DNA of 64,000 nucleotides from Ruminococcus sp. Phil11 (GTDB taxonomy: Bacteria > Bacillota > Clostridia > Oscillospirales > Ruminococcaceae): the NCBI GenBank assembly GCA_001940925.1, contig MSGZ01000027.1, positions 1-64,000 on the forward strand, given 5' to 3'. The position numbers and the translations under genes were made by a program. This document shows positions 43,101-51,348 of the stretch, piece by piece. The notes under the pieces are model-generated. The model searched no databases. It was given only the letters and a program-made list of their open reading frames with translations, and was not told where the DNA came from. How positions within the stretch are numbered: the stretch's first letter is position 1; every line of letters begins with the position of its first letter.

Positions 43101-46100
43101 GTTTCCCTGCATGAATACGGTGCATTCCTCGTGACGGCTATGGGCGACGGGCTGACCTATCAGTGGTACCGCCTGAACGGGGAAGCTGCCGAGCCGCTCG
43201 CGGGTGAGACCGGTGCCGTATTCGCGCCGGAGAGCGGCCGGATCGGCGAATACGATTACCGCTGTGTCGTGACCGATGCTGCCGGAAAGACGGAACAGTT
43301 TGATCTGAAAGCAGTGATCTCCGGTGCACATGCCTATACGGAGCTGCAGCCGGAAACGCCGCTGTTTGCCGACGGGACCGAAACAGGCTTTTATCAGCTG
43401 ACGGTGCCGGAATCCGGCGAATGGTATCTGGAATCGGCAGGCGAAGCATCGCTGAACGGTCTGCTGACTGATGAGAACGGAAAAAAATGCGGCGAATTTG
43501 CGCTGCAGCCGGATCACAGTGCGCGGATGACCGCAGACCTGACGGCGGGACAGACCTATTATCTGGTCGCCGCACCGCGCTGGCAGCGATGCTGCTCCCT
43601 GCTCCTGACGAAGGCGCATACGGAGAAAACGCTGCTTGCAGACTGCACGGTCTCGCTGATCCCGACCGCGTTCGGCAGCTTTGACGCAGACTGGCATCCG
43701 GCACTGAAGGTCGTTTCCCCTTCGGGCGCGGAGCTCACCGAGGGCACGGATTATACCGTGCAGATCACGCAGCGGAACATGCATTATCAGCTTGATCTGT
43801 TCGGGCTCGGTCATTATCAGGGCAATGTCACGGTGCGGACGGATGTGATCGACCGCATCCCGAAGGATACGCCGGTTCCGGTCGTGCTCTCCGGCAAGGA
43901 GGACCGTGCGACCGTGCTGTTTATCCCGGAGGAGACCGGCACCTATTATTTCTACGGCAGCGTGGATCCGCGCTGTCAGCCGGAATGGGCAGGCTATCTC
44001 CGCAGCGGCGTGATGCGCAGCCAGCGTTATACGAATGTCATGGCGGTCTGCGTGGTATCCAGCAAGCCGGACGGCGAAGGCACGGTCTTTGCGTCGAGTG
44101 CCTATTCCAACCAGAATGACGGGCAGTTCTGCGGCTCGCTCAGGATGAATGCCGGCCAGATGTACTATCTGACCTGTTCACTCCGCGAGACGCGGGATGC
44201 AGAGTTCTCGATCGTGATCTCCGACCGTCTGCGCGATATCCGCGAGGCGGATCTGAAGGGCAATTTCTATGCGGTCTATGAGGATGACATGATCTACGAG
44301 CCGAAGATCAAGCTGACCTACGAAGGGGAGCTGCTGACGGAGGGGCAGGATTATGTCGTGATGCATTCCGGCAATGAGGTACCCGGCTCCGCGAAGATCC
44401 TGCTGGCCGGCACGGGGCTCTTTATCGGAAGGGTCGAGCGCAGCTACGAGATCATTTACCCGATGCAGGAGATTCCGGAGCAGACGGTACCGCTCGGGGA
44501 AACGACAGCTGTCAGCTGTGAGCAGCAGAAGTATCAGACCGTCTGGTTCCGTGCGGACCGTGCGGAAAACAATCACACCAATGCGCGCTACCGCGTGCTG
44601 AACGAGCAGACCGCCGGATCCGCCCTGCAGTATCAGATCTACCGTCTGGACGAAAAGCTGAAAACGCTTTCTCCGATGCAGGCGATGCAGGACGATAAGA
44701 ATGACTACATGCTGAAAAACGGTCTGTACTGCGTTTCCGTTTCCCGCAAGTATGCGGAGCGGGGCGGTGCGACCAACATCACGGTCGTGGAGCCGTATGC
44801 GCTGGCAGAAGCCGAAATGACCGTCACCGATGCGGTATATACCGGCGGAAAGGTAGAAGCACCGGTCACGCTGACGATGAAGGACGGCACCGTGCTGCAG
44901 CAGGGCCGCGACTACATTGTCGCCTATGCGGAGGATGACGCGAATGTCATGTTCGGCGAGGTGCCGTTCACGCTTCGCTCCACCAAGTATTCCTACGGTT
45001 CGGGCGCGGGCTCCTATCGGATCAAGGTCAAGCTTCCGGAGGAGGAGCCGCCGGAGCTGACGCCGGGCGAACATGCCGTTCCGCTGACGCTGGACGACCG
45101 CCTTGCATGGTATCAGCTGACGGCAGATGAAGCCGCCGACTATCTCCTGGTTTCCGACGATATCCCGGATATCGTTCTGCGCGTGTTCACGCCGGAGGCG
45201 GATATGACGGAGCAGTGTGCCGGTACCGGCATCAAGGCACTGTCCTTCTATGTACCGAAGGGCGATACCCGCTACATCATGGTAAAATACAACGGCCTGC
45301 TGCGTGAGGGCACGCTGCATTTCCGGCTGGAGACAGAGCAGCGGGCACTTGCCGACTGCGAGGCCATTGCCAGACCTGTGACATGGACAGGGGAGAAAGT
45401 CAAGCCGGATATCGTGCTCCGGGACGGCAGCTATACGCTGATCGAGGGCACGGACTATGATCAGCGGTACATCGTGAATGATACGGATATCGGAACGGCC
45501 ACCGTCAATTATATCGGCAAGGGCAGATATGCCGGTATGCTGGATGTGGAATTTCCGATCGTCATGCCGAAGGAGGAGCTTGCGGATCTGTGCTATGAAA
45601 AGGTACTGGATATCCCGCTCAAGCCGCTGATGCTTGATTATGAGTACGAGGTGAAGAACACCGAGGAAAACCGTTATCTGATCTTCTCTTATTACTCCGT
45701 GCTGGAAGCGGATATCCGGCTTTCTGTTTACGATGCGCGCTGCAAGCTCTCCGTGCAGATGTACGACAGTACCGGAAACTATCTCGGCGATGCGTTCTTC
45801 TCAAGAAAGGGCGAACTGATCACGGATGTCTGGGCGGAGCAATATGTGCTGTTCCTGTTCTCTGCAACGGATATTTCCAGCTCCAATCAGTACTGGAAAA
45901 TGCAGCTGACGGATCTGACGCATGAGAACATGCAGATCGTGGAGGATACCGAAAACGGCGTTCTGTACCGGGTGGATACCGAAACACGCTATGCGGAGGC
46001 TTACGGCATCATCCCGGGCAGATCGACCTATACGTTCACGACCTCTGTTTATGCTGCGGAGTATGATTCCCTCTTTGTGGAGCACTATCAGCCCGGCCTT

Positions 46101-46487
46101 TTCGCAGAGATCCCGAAAACGGCAGTGGTCAAGGGCAGGCCGTCCGGGATACTGACACGCTATGCGGACTATTATCATTTCCTGTTCCTGCCGCTGGAAT
46201 ATTCCATGTCATCGTGGCATACGGAGAACACGAGCGGTGACCTGAACGGAGACGACGAAACAACGGAGGCAGATGCCGTGCTGTTGTCGGCGCTGCTCGC
46301 GGAGCATCCGGCGATCGACCCGGACTGGATCCGGTTCGATGCGGATCTGGATCTGAACGGCGTGCTGGACACCCGTGATCTGATGCTGATCCTCAGGCAG
46401 GTGGAATGGCCGACAAAGGCCGTGCCGCTGCTGCCGTGGTGGGATCGTGTCTACGAAGATCAACCTGGGGTGATTTACCGGGAATGA
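40170..46487 (+). CDS. Very large secreted subtilase with leucine-rich repeats and dockerin
   Basis: The ATG at 40170 follows AAAAAAAGGGG. The 2105 residues start with a signal peptide and a propeptide. The S8 protease domain has Asp about 251 (VAVIDTGLN), His about 287 (SHGTHVSG) and Ser about 434 (NGTSMATPHV). After it come a chitobiase/hexosaminidase C-terminal-like beta domain (about 500-577, YYTTDGTLPDRENGTLY), BspA-type leucine-rich repeats (about 590-940, many units of LPESVTEIGDGAF type), a long series of beta domains with EGTDYTVQ or EGQDYVVM repeats, and a type I dockerin (about 2019-2080, GDLNGDDETTEADAVLLSALL and ADLDLNGVLDTRDLMLILR). It would be an exported protease mounted on a cellulosome. 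It lies 25 bp after the helicase gene. Confidence 0.88.
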   Translation: MKQKRIGCVVTAAVTGMQLVAALPVTALTVPGAADADGTALTAFAEQITAVTQQDENRSFYETVCYDSETGLLSADGVPADSCGDLKIRNGELMIVSAAPDSRLQTAGTIRRFADAAAEYGYETESDGSLLTVTNEFQTARLIVKAKGQIDPHGAQKTADGYNDLHIFQYADTAAAYAAYQLYQQDPAVQYVQPSHIVQIDPIELESAEESTVSALDTGTYMTWGAGLIGTEQFYDTYLKGKELPEVKVAVIDTGLNTAPALFNGRVLEGGVNFSSSGDDSFADDISHGTHVSGTICELTPDNVKILPIKSFDSSGTASDEQIYAGIMYALENDADVLNMSFGGLGVNPLEVEAMMIAEKKGIICCAAAGNNSDDARYFYPSSIESCITVAAVGEEMKRAEFSNYGDMIDVSAPGVGIRSYGKDGPDKQESKNGTSMATPHVTACCALLCSYDPEITAARVENLLCLNATDLGKPGFDSDTGWGLVCMKNFHWDEGICKAPVFSRKAGNYGTEQTVSITAESPDMQIYYTTDGTLPDRENGTLYTEPLVITESTRVTAIAVKDKYIDSVPAEAIYTIGGKDIAGSLVIAEGVVKSYTGIRKSVTIPDTADGVPVTAVAAEAFAGNHAVETVKLPESVTEIGDGAFRECVKLENVTASGVKTVGKEAFFGDAALKTVTLHEDADSLGASVFEGCVSLKEMELPQISRLPDRCFADCTGLKKLTVPAVTEFGSEACLNCAALTELYPDWRQVKALGSGCLSGCKAFAGSLTLDSLETLGDGVFAGDKALLRVSLPETVTVLPKGSFSDCSGLRLLELPGITELRENAIALGTCSEAFTLVLDYGKIKSAGTNAFCGARLGTGFDTVTFSALETLEFRSFGGVIAGVIELPLVKHVPRYAFASAILYGAVLENAETLETESMFSVKAVKLTDAAKEIAADAFDAETYIHAPETLSALDVCTDIHRCQEPLVMRVNTKMLQVSLHEYGAFLVTAMGDGLTYQWYRLNGEAAEPLAGETGAVFAPESGRIGEYDYRCVVTDAAGKTEQFDLKAVISGAHAYTELQPETPLFADGTETGFYQLTVPESGEWYLESAGEASLNGLLTDENGKKCGEFALQPDHSARMTADLTAGQTYYLVAAPRWQRCCSLLLTKAHTEKTLLADCTVSLIPTAFGSFDADWHPALKVVSPSGAELTEGTDYTVQITQRNMHYQLDLFGLGHYQGNVTVRTDVIDRIPKDTPVPVVLSGKEDRATVLFIPEETGTYYFYGSVDPRCQPEWAGYLRSGVMRSQRYTNVMAVCVVSSKPDGEGTVFASSAYSNQNDGQFCGSLRMNAGQMYYLTCSLRETRDAEFSIVISDRLRDIREADLKGNFYAVYEDDMIYEPKIKLTYEGELLTEGQDYVVMHSGNEVPGSAKILLAGTGLFIGRVERSYEIIYPMQEIPEQTVPLGETTAVSCEQQKYQTVWFRADRAENNHTNARYRVLNEQTAGSALQYQIYRLDEKLKTLSPMQAMQDDKNDYMLKNGLYCVSVSRKYAERGGATNITVVEPYALAEAEMTVTDAVYTGGKVEAPVTLTMKDGTVLQQGRDYIVAYAEDDANVMFGEVPFTLRSTKYSYGSGAGSYRIKVKLPEEEPPELTPGEHAVPLTLDDRLAWYQLTADEAADYLLVSDDIPDIVLRVFTPEADMTEQCAGTGIKALSFYVPKGDTRYIMVKYNGLLREGTLHFRLETEQRALADCEAIARPVTWTGEKVKPDIVLRDGSYTLIEGTDYDQRYIVNDTDIGTATVNYIGKGRYAGMLDVEFPIVMPKEELADLCYEKVLDIPLKPLMLDYEYEVKNTEENRYLIFSYYSVLEADIRLSVYDARCKLSVQMYDSTGNYLGDAFFSRKGELITDVWAEQYVLFLFSATDISSSNQYWKMQLTDLTHENMQIVEDTENGVLYRVDTETRYAEAYGIIPGRSTYTFTTSVYAAEYDSLFVEHYQPGLFAEIPKTAVVKGRPSGILTRYADYYHFLFLPLEYSMSSWHTENTSGDLNGDDETTEADAVLLSALLAEHPAIDPDWIRFDADLDLNGVLDTRDLMLILRQVEWPTKAVPLLPWWDRVYEDQPGVIYRE

Positions 46488-46510
46488 TGACCTGCCGGAC
46501 AGCAGGCTGA

Positions 46511-46532
46511 CGCCGGATTTTCCGGCAGTTTT
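46511..46532 (+). terminator. Weak terminator after the large subtilase
   Basis: GCCGG(A) pairs with (T)CCGGC around a short T-rich loop, followed by AGTTTTC. Short stem, so only a probable terminator. Confidence 0.4.
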
Positions 46533-46688
46533 CACCGGATGCCCACAGTTTCTGTTTATAATATAACAGAAGCAGCGGGCTGTCATACAAATGAATGCGG
46601 TCTGTTCTGTTTTGCAGGACAGGCCGCTTTTTTCAGATTATTTTGGGATATTTGTGCTATGATGCGGCATGAAAGGAAGGCGGTCAGT

Positions 46689-47951
46689 TTGAATTACAAA
46701 AAAATCGCGATCGTATACGGCGCATTGCTTGCGGGTTTTTCTGCTTATGTCCTGCTGGATACCTTTGTGCTGGCGAGCAGCGTGCAGACCGGCGCAAAGG
46801 AGATGAATCTCTCCCTGTTTGCGGAGCCGGAGAAGGAAGCAGTCAGCGGCACGGCTTTGCCCGCAGAAAGCGCCGGGGACACACCTGCGGAAACCGCAGT
46901 TCCGCAGCAGCACGGCACGCAGACGGAAACTGCAGCAGCCGGAACAGACATGATCGGAACCGGATCCGCGGATGAGGCAGAAGCAGGCACCGAGCCTGCG
47001 CAGTCTGCCGGACGGTCGGTCAAAACGCTGGCACCGACGGCAGCCGGGAACAGCAAAAGCAGCAATACCGCTGCCAAAACAGAACCTGCGGCCAAAACCG
47101 AGCAGGCCGCGACGGCAAAGACCGCTGCAGCAACGACGCAGCCGCCTGCAGCGACGCAGCCGCCTGCAGCGACGGAACCGGAGCCGGAAACGGAACCGCC
47201 CGCACCGGAATCTCCGTACCTCAATGATGCGAACCATTATCAGGATGAGAACATCAGCATTGAGCTTTCGGAATACAGCTATCTGGATACCGCAGTCTAT
47301 GTCGCGGACATTCAGGTCAGCTCTGCGCAGTATCTCAAGACGGCCTTTGCAAAGGATACCTACGGCCGGAACATCACGGCGGCGACCTCGGAGATCGCTG
47401 CTTCAAAGGGCGCGATCCTTGCGGTCAACGGCGATTTCTACGGCACGCATACGCACGGCTATGTGATCCGGAACGGCGTGCTGTACCGCGATGTGCCGCG
47501 GGACAACACCGATTTTCTCTGCATCATGGCAGACGGCAGCTTCTTCTTCACGACCAGTGCCGAGCATTCCGCGCAGGAGCTTCTGGATATGGGCACATGG
47601 CAGTGCTTCATGTTCGGGCCGCGGCTGGTCGAGAACGGCGTGATGACGGTCGATGAAAACTCCGAGGTCGCGCGTTCCATGGCGAGCAATCCGCGCACCG
47701 CGATCGGCCAGATCGACGGGCTGCATTATGTGTTTGTGGTCTCGGACGGCCGGACATCGGAAAGCGACGGACTTTCGCTCTCCGAGCTGGCAGCGTTTAT
47801 GCAGGGGCTCGGTGCGCAGAATGCCTATAATCTGGACGGCGGCGGCTCCTCGACGATGTGCTTCAACGGAGCGGTCATCAACAATCCGACGACCAGCGGC
47901 AGAACGATCCGCGAAAGGAGCGTGAGCGACATTGTTTACATCGGATATTAA
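46689..47951 (+). CDS. Phosphodiester glycosidase (NAGPA-like) membrane-anchored protein
   Basis: The TTG at 46689 is chosen because GAAAGGAAGG lies 8-15 bases upstream; an upstream ATG pair overlaps an extended -10 promoter (TGTGCTATGAT) and is less likely. The 420 residues have a TM anchor (about 7-28), a long Ala/Thr/Pro/Glu-rich low-complexity stalk (about 45-175) and a NAGPA domain (about 185-415: VYVADIQVSSAQYLKTAFA, ILAVNGDFYGTHTHGYVIRNG, RTAIGQIDG, AYNLDGGGSSTMCFNG). NAGPA enzymes remove GlcNAc-type groups from phosphodiesters in cell-wall polymers or exopolysaccharide. Overlaps the next gene by 20 bp. Confidence 0.88.
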   Translation: MNYKKIAIVYGALLAGFSAYVLLDTFVLASSVQTGAKEMNLSLFAEPEKEAVSGTALPAESAGDTPAETAVPQQHGTQTETAAAGTDMIGTGSADEAEAGTEPAQSAGRSVKTLAPTAAGNSKSSNTAAKTEPAAKTEQAATAKTAAATTQPPAATQPPAATEPEPETEPPAPESPYLNDANHYQDENISIELSEYSYLDTAVYVADIQVSSAQYLKTAFAKDTYGRNITAATSEIAASKGAILAVNGDFYGTHTHGYVIRNGVLYRDVPRDNTDFLCIMADGSFFFTTSAEHSAQELLDMGTWQCFMFGPRLVENGVMTVDENSEVARSMASNPRTAIGQIDGLHYVFVVSDGRTSESDGLSLSELAAFMQGLGAQNAYNLDGGGSSTMCFNGAVINNPTTSGRTIRERSVSDIVYIGY

Positions 47952-48333
47952 CGCGGCGGACAAAAAAAGCCTGAAGCATATCGCGGTCTGCATCGGATGT
48001 GCGCTGTTTCTTGCGCTGTTCGGCGCGGTCTACGAGCATTTCAGCTACGGCGTTTACAGCAATTTCATGATCTACGCATTCACCCCGCCGCTGATCGCAG
48101 GGATGCTGCTGCTGCTCGCGCTGCTCTGCGGAAAGCCGCCGCAGGAGCGGACGCTGTTTCTGCTGCACTGTGCATCGGCGGCGTGTACGGTCGGCTGCAT
48201 CGTGACGGGCATTGTCCGCATCAGCGGCAGGACCCATGCACTGCTCCCGGTGTTCGCGGTACTCGGCGGCGTGCTGCTGATCCTTGCACTTGTGTCGTAC
48301 CGGCAGGAGAAAGCGGTCTCTCCGACGGAATAA
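47932..48333 (+). CDS. Small polytopic membrane protein of unknown function
   Basis: The TTG start at 47932 lies inside the 3' end of the glycosidase gene with AAAGGAGCG upstream, so translation is coupled. The 133 residues have four TM helices (HIAVCIGCALFLALFGAVY, LIAGMLLLLALLC, AACTVGCIVTGIVRI, LLPVFAVLGGVLLILALV). I do not recognise the family. A terminator follows. Confidence 0.6.
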   Translation: MFTSDINAADKKSLKHIAVCIGCALFLALFGAVYEHFSYGVYSNFMIYAFTPPLIAGMLLLLALLCGKPPQERTLFLLHCASAACTVGCIVTGIVRISGRTHALLPVFAVLGGVLLILALVSYRQEKAVSPTE

Positions 48334-48366
48334 AAACGGCGATCCCGCAAACGCATCACAGATCAC

Positions 48367-48402
48367 AAAACGGGCACTGACCAAGCGGTCGGTGCCCGTT
48401 TT
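48367..48402. terminator. Bidirectional terminator
   Basis: AAAACGGGCAC pairs with GTGCCCGTTTT, with T-runs in both directions. It serves the membrane gene (left) and the anti-sigma-like gene (right). Confidence 0.85.
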
Positions 48403-48410
48403 CCTGTGCT

Positions 48411-49424
48411 TTATTCCAGCGGGAACGTCACCCGCCAGTTTCCGTGCAGGCAGGGCTCCGAGGTGACAAATTCACCGTATAAAAAGGAATCCGCGAGTGT
48501 GTCGTATGCGACCGGAATGATCGTCTCGTCAAAGCTGTTTGTATGCGTATCATCCCAGAACGAAAAGCTGATGACGGAGCGGTCAGCGGGATCATCGCCC
48601 TGTAGCGTGATCCAGCCGTGATTGTCCGTTTCAAAGATATTATCATATTCCGTCAGGATATGCAGTGCGCCGTCGATATACCCGATACCGCGGATATTGA
48701 TTCCCGGTGTGGGCGTACAAAGCGGCTCCTCCGAAGGGATCAGGAACCGGAACTGCTCCGGCTCCGGAAAATCACCGTCCGGGAAATAACCGCTTGCACT
48801 GCGGGATTCCGTGCGCTTCATTGTTTCCGGTTCGTATGGCACGCCGCTCAGGTCGATCTCATCGAGCACACGTTCTGTCTTGGTTTTGCCCGTCAGCAGC
48901 GCACGGACGGAAAATGTGATCTTGCGCTTCGGGATCGGGCTGCCGTCCATTGTCTCCAGATGCGTGACAAAATAGGCGGTATCCGTTTCGCTGTCGTATT
49001 CCGAAAAATAACAGGTACCGGCCATATCCTTTCCGGTGCGGATATCGTAGCTGTCAAACAGATCCCAATTTCCGCCGGGGTACTGATGTTCAAGGTCGCA
49101 CATCGCGATATAGCAGTCGGCGGAATTGCCGCTGCATTCCGCGGAGATGACGGTCATCTGAATGCCCTGATCCGTGCAGGACATCCGCACCGGCGTAAAG
49201 CGTTGTGCGACCGGCGGCGCAATATGGTTCAGGATATCGTATGCGGTATCCGCGCCGAACGCGGTCATGACCGGCAGCGGAAGGACGATTACTGCGGCAG
49301 CGGCGGCAATTCCGAGCAATGCGCGTCTTCTTCTGCGCTGCCGGATAAAATGCTGCGGCTGTTTCAGTTCCAGAAAACGGTCGTCGATCATGCCGACGGC
49401 ATCTATAAAAGTATCGGGCTTCAT
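48411..49424 (-). CDS. Membrane-bound anti-sigma-type protein (DUF4179-like)
   Basis: The 337 residues have an N-terminal cytoplasmic helix (MKPDTFIDAVGMIDDRFLEL), a basic stretch RQRRRRR, one TM (about 35-57) and a beta-rich extracellular part (about 65-337). This is the layout of the regulators encoded next to ECF sigma factors in Clostridia. Its first 4 bp overlap the sigma gene, so both are made together. The conserved cysteines outside the membrane (CTDQGI, AECSGNSADCYIAMCD) may be involved in signal sensing; that is inference. Confidence 0.7.
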   Translation of the reverse strand: MKPDTFIDAVGMIDDRFLELKQPQHFIRQRRRRRALLGIAAAAAVIVLPLPVMTAFGADTAYDILNHIAPPVAQRFTPVRMSCTDQGIQMTVISAECSGNSADCYIAMCDLEHQYPGGNWDLFDSYDIRTGKDMAGTCYFSEYDSETDTAYFVTHLETMDGSPIPKRKITFSVRALLTGKTKTERVLDEIDLSGVPYEPETMKRTESRSASGYFPDGDFPEPEQFRFLIPSEEPLCTPTPGINIRGIGYIDGALHILTEYDNIFETDNHGWITLQGDDPADRSVISFSFWDDTHTNSFDETIIPVAYDTLADSFLYGEFVTSEPCLHGNWRVTFPLE

Positions 49425-49978
49425 AACAGTGCCTCCTGTTCCAAAGCTTTATGCAGCTTTTTGCGTGTGCGGTACAGCATAGACTTGACCTTGCTTTCCG
49501 AGCAGCGGCAGACCACCGCGATCTCCGCAACAGACTGAAAATACCAGTAACGCCGGACGAAAACCTGACGGTCGGTCTCCGGAAGCCGATCCAGAAACCG
49601 GTTGATCGCATCGGCAAGCATCCGCGCATCTGCTTCGGATTCCGTGTCATGCTCTGCGCGAAGCCAGTCCGCAACCTCGTCGAGAACGGCCTCCGCATTT
49701 CCGGCACCGCGCTTGACCGCCTGACTGCTCCGCAGCTTGTTCAGCGCGATATTGCGCGTCAGTCTGCCGAGAAAGGTCTGCAGACGTTCGGGTCTGTGCG
49801 GCGGGATGCTGTTCCACGCAGCCAGCCATGTATCGTTGAGCACTTCGTCGGCGTCCTCCGGACTTTGCAAAATCTGTATTGCAATTTTTCTGCAGTAGCC
49901 GTGATATTTCCGATTCGTTTCGTGCAAAGCGGATTCCTCCCGCCGGAAAAAACGTTCGATGATCTGTGCGTCCTCCAT
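49421..49978 (-). CDS. ECF-type RNA polymerase sigma factor
   Basis: The 185 residues match sigma-70 region 2 (about 10-80, YCRKIAIQILQSPEDADEVLNDTWLAAWNSI) and region 4 (about 120-175, RFLDRLPETDRQVFVRRYWYFQSVAEIAVVCRCSESKVKSMLYRTRKKL), with no region 1 or 3. The start is set by AAAGGAGGGA upstream. Together with the overlapping membrane protein it forms a sigma/anti-sigma pair. Targets are not identifiable here; I saw no repeated non-sigma-A promoter. Confidence 0.92.
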   Translation of the reverse strand: MEDAQIIERFFRREESALHETNRKYHGYCRKIAIQILQSPEDADEVLNDTWLAAWNSIPPHRPERLQTFLGRLTRNIALNKLRSSQAVKRGAGNAEAVLDEVADWLRAEHDTESEADARMLADAINRFLDRLPETDRQVFVRRYWYFQSVAEIAVVCRCSESKVKSMLYRTRKKLHKALEQEALL

Positions 49979-50058
49979 GCTGTCCCTCCTTTCGTATGAA
50001 TTCAGAAGCTTCTGTTATACTACTACCCGAAACGGGTGTTCAGGTTGCATCCGTATCA

Positions 50059-50097
50059 GAAAAAAGCAAGGGCTGCTTCCGTGCGGAAACAGCCCTG
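50059..50097 (-). terminator. Terminator of the rplJ-rplL operon
   Basis: AGGGCTGCTTCCG pairs with CGGAAACAGCCCT (one mismatch) around a TG loop; on the reverse strand TGCTTTTTT follows. Confidence 0.85.
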
Positions 50098-50122
50098 ATT
50101 CTGCGTATGCAGGAGAAGTTGA

Positions 50123-50494
50123 TTACTTCAGCTCGATGGTAGCGCCAGCCTCTTCAAACTTCTTCTTGATCTCCTCTGCCTCAGCCTTCGGCACAGCCTC
50201 TTTCAGAGTGCCCAGACCCTCAACAGCAGCCTTTGCCTCCTTGAGGCCGAGGCCGAGGATGTCCTTCGCAGCCTTGATGACGTTCATCTTTGCATCGCCA
50301 AAGGACTTCAGAACAACGTCAAACTCAGTCTTTTCTGCCTCAGCAGCTGCGCCTGCGCCTGCTGCCGGACCTGCTGCTGCAACAACAGCGGTAACGCCGA
50401 ACTCTTCCTGGATCGCCTCGACCAGCTCAGCGAGCTCGAGGACGGAAAGAGCCTTGATATCTTCGATAAACTTCAGTGTCTTTTCGGAAGCCAT
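50123..50494 (-). CDS. rplL: 50S ribosomal protein L7/L12
   Basis: The 123 residues form a complete L7/L12: N-terminal dimerisation helices ([34 protein letters not shown]), an Ala/Gly-rich hinge (about 38-55) and the C-terminal domain [69 protein letters not shown]-type, with its conserved KxxVIKxxR-like face. It forms the stalk that recruits translation GTPases. AAGGAGAT precedes the ATG. It is 52 bp from rplJ. Confidence 0.98.
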   Translation of the reverse strand: MASEKTLKFIEDIKALSVLELAELVEAIQEEFGVTAVVAAAGPAAGAGAAAEAEKTEFDVVLKSFGDAKMNVIKAAKDILGLGLKEAKAAVEGLGTLKEAVPKAEAEEIKKKFEEAGATIELK

Positions 50495-50546
50495 GATAAT
50501 ATCTCCTTTTCAAAAATAAAATAGATTCGGATTTCAGGCGGCCTGA

Positions 50547-51056
50547 TTAAGCAGCCTCTTCGTTCTTCTTGTCCGCGAGTGCCTGGAGCGTTGCAGCGAG
50601 CTTCTGCATCGGACCCTGCAGGGAGCCGACGAGCTGTGCAAGCAGCACATCCTTGGACGGGATCTTGGAAAGTGCCTTGACGCCTGCCTCATCGTAGAAG
50701 GTACCCTCGACGAAGCCTGCCTTGAGGTTGAACTTTCCGTTGGACTTCTCCGCAAACTCACCGAGGATTCTTGCGGCAGCCGTCTGGTCGTTTTCGCAGA
50801 TCGCGATCGCAGTGGTGCCCTCGAGGATGCTGTCGAACTGATCGTAGCCGACTGCATTCATCGCGAGACGGATCAGCGTGTTCTTCTGAACAGAGTAGGA
50901 AACGCCTGCCTCACGCAGCTCACGGCGCAGCTTGGTATCGTCCGCAACGGTGATACCCTTGTAGTCCACGAGCACGCAAGCGGCAGCATTCTTGAGCTGT
51001 TCGGTCAGAGCAGCGACCTTAGCCTGCTTCGCCTGCAAAACCTTTTCACTTGGCAT
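50547..51056 (-). CDS. rplJ: 50S ribosomal protein L10
   Basis: The 169 residues match L10: the N-terminal rRNA-binding domain with AACVLVDYKGITVADDTKLR and YSVQKNTLIRLAM, and the C-terminal helix that binds L7/L12. The ATG at 51056 has CGGAGGTG 6 bases upstream. The gene is preceded by a 235-base leader with an attenuator and by a consensus promoter. The rest of the L11 operon (rplK, rplA) is not in the window. Confidence 0.98.
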   Translation of the reverse strand: MPSEKVLQAKQAKVAALTEQLKNAAACVLVDYKGITVADDTKLRRELREAGVSYSVQKNTLIRLAMNAVGYDQFDSILEGTTAIAICENDQTAAARILGEFAEKSNGKFNLKAGFVEGTFYDEAGVKALSKIPSKDVLLAQLVGSLQGPMQKLAATLQALADKKNEEAA

Positions 51057-51291
51057 GTTGTATTCACCTCCGTATAGATTGATCGCTCAAACAAACGCAG
51101 CGACCGGAGGCATTCCGGCAGATGTGACTGCCGATAAAAAAGCCTCTCCCGAAATAGCGGAGAGGCGGAGTTCCAGTATCAGGTGATACGAAGCGGAACG
51201 ACCGGCACTCCTCGGCTGGACTTCTGCGGTGTATCGGATACGCCGCTGCCTGCTGTCTGTGGAATACGGGATTCGTCTGTTTCATTCAAGC
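51057..51291 (-). ncRNA. L10-type leader RNA with transcription attenuator
   Basis: About 235 bases lie between the predicted start and rplJ. Near the 5' end are ACAGACAGCAGGC and later GTATCACCTGATAC, as in Firmicutes L10 leaders, which are bound by the L10-L12 complex. At 51141-51166 (reverse strand) GCCTCTCCGC...GGGAGAGGC is followed by six T, an intrinsic terminator in front of the RBS. Excess L10 should promote termination. The motif match is by eye. Confidence 0.75.
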
Positions 51292-51297
51292 TTTTCT

Positions 51298-51326
51298 ATT
51301 ATAGCATACTTTTTCCGGCTTGTCAA
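51298..51326 (-). promoter_or_regulatory. Promoter of rplJ-rplL
   Basis: Reverse-strand TTGACA (51321-51326), 17 bp, TATAAT (51298-51303) with an extended TGC: full consensus, as expected for a ribosomal operon. Confidence 0.9.
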
Positions 51327-51348
51327 GCATTTTTTCAAAAAAATCTGT

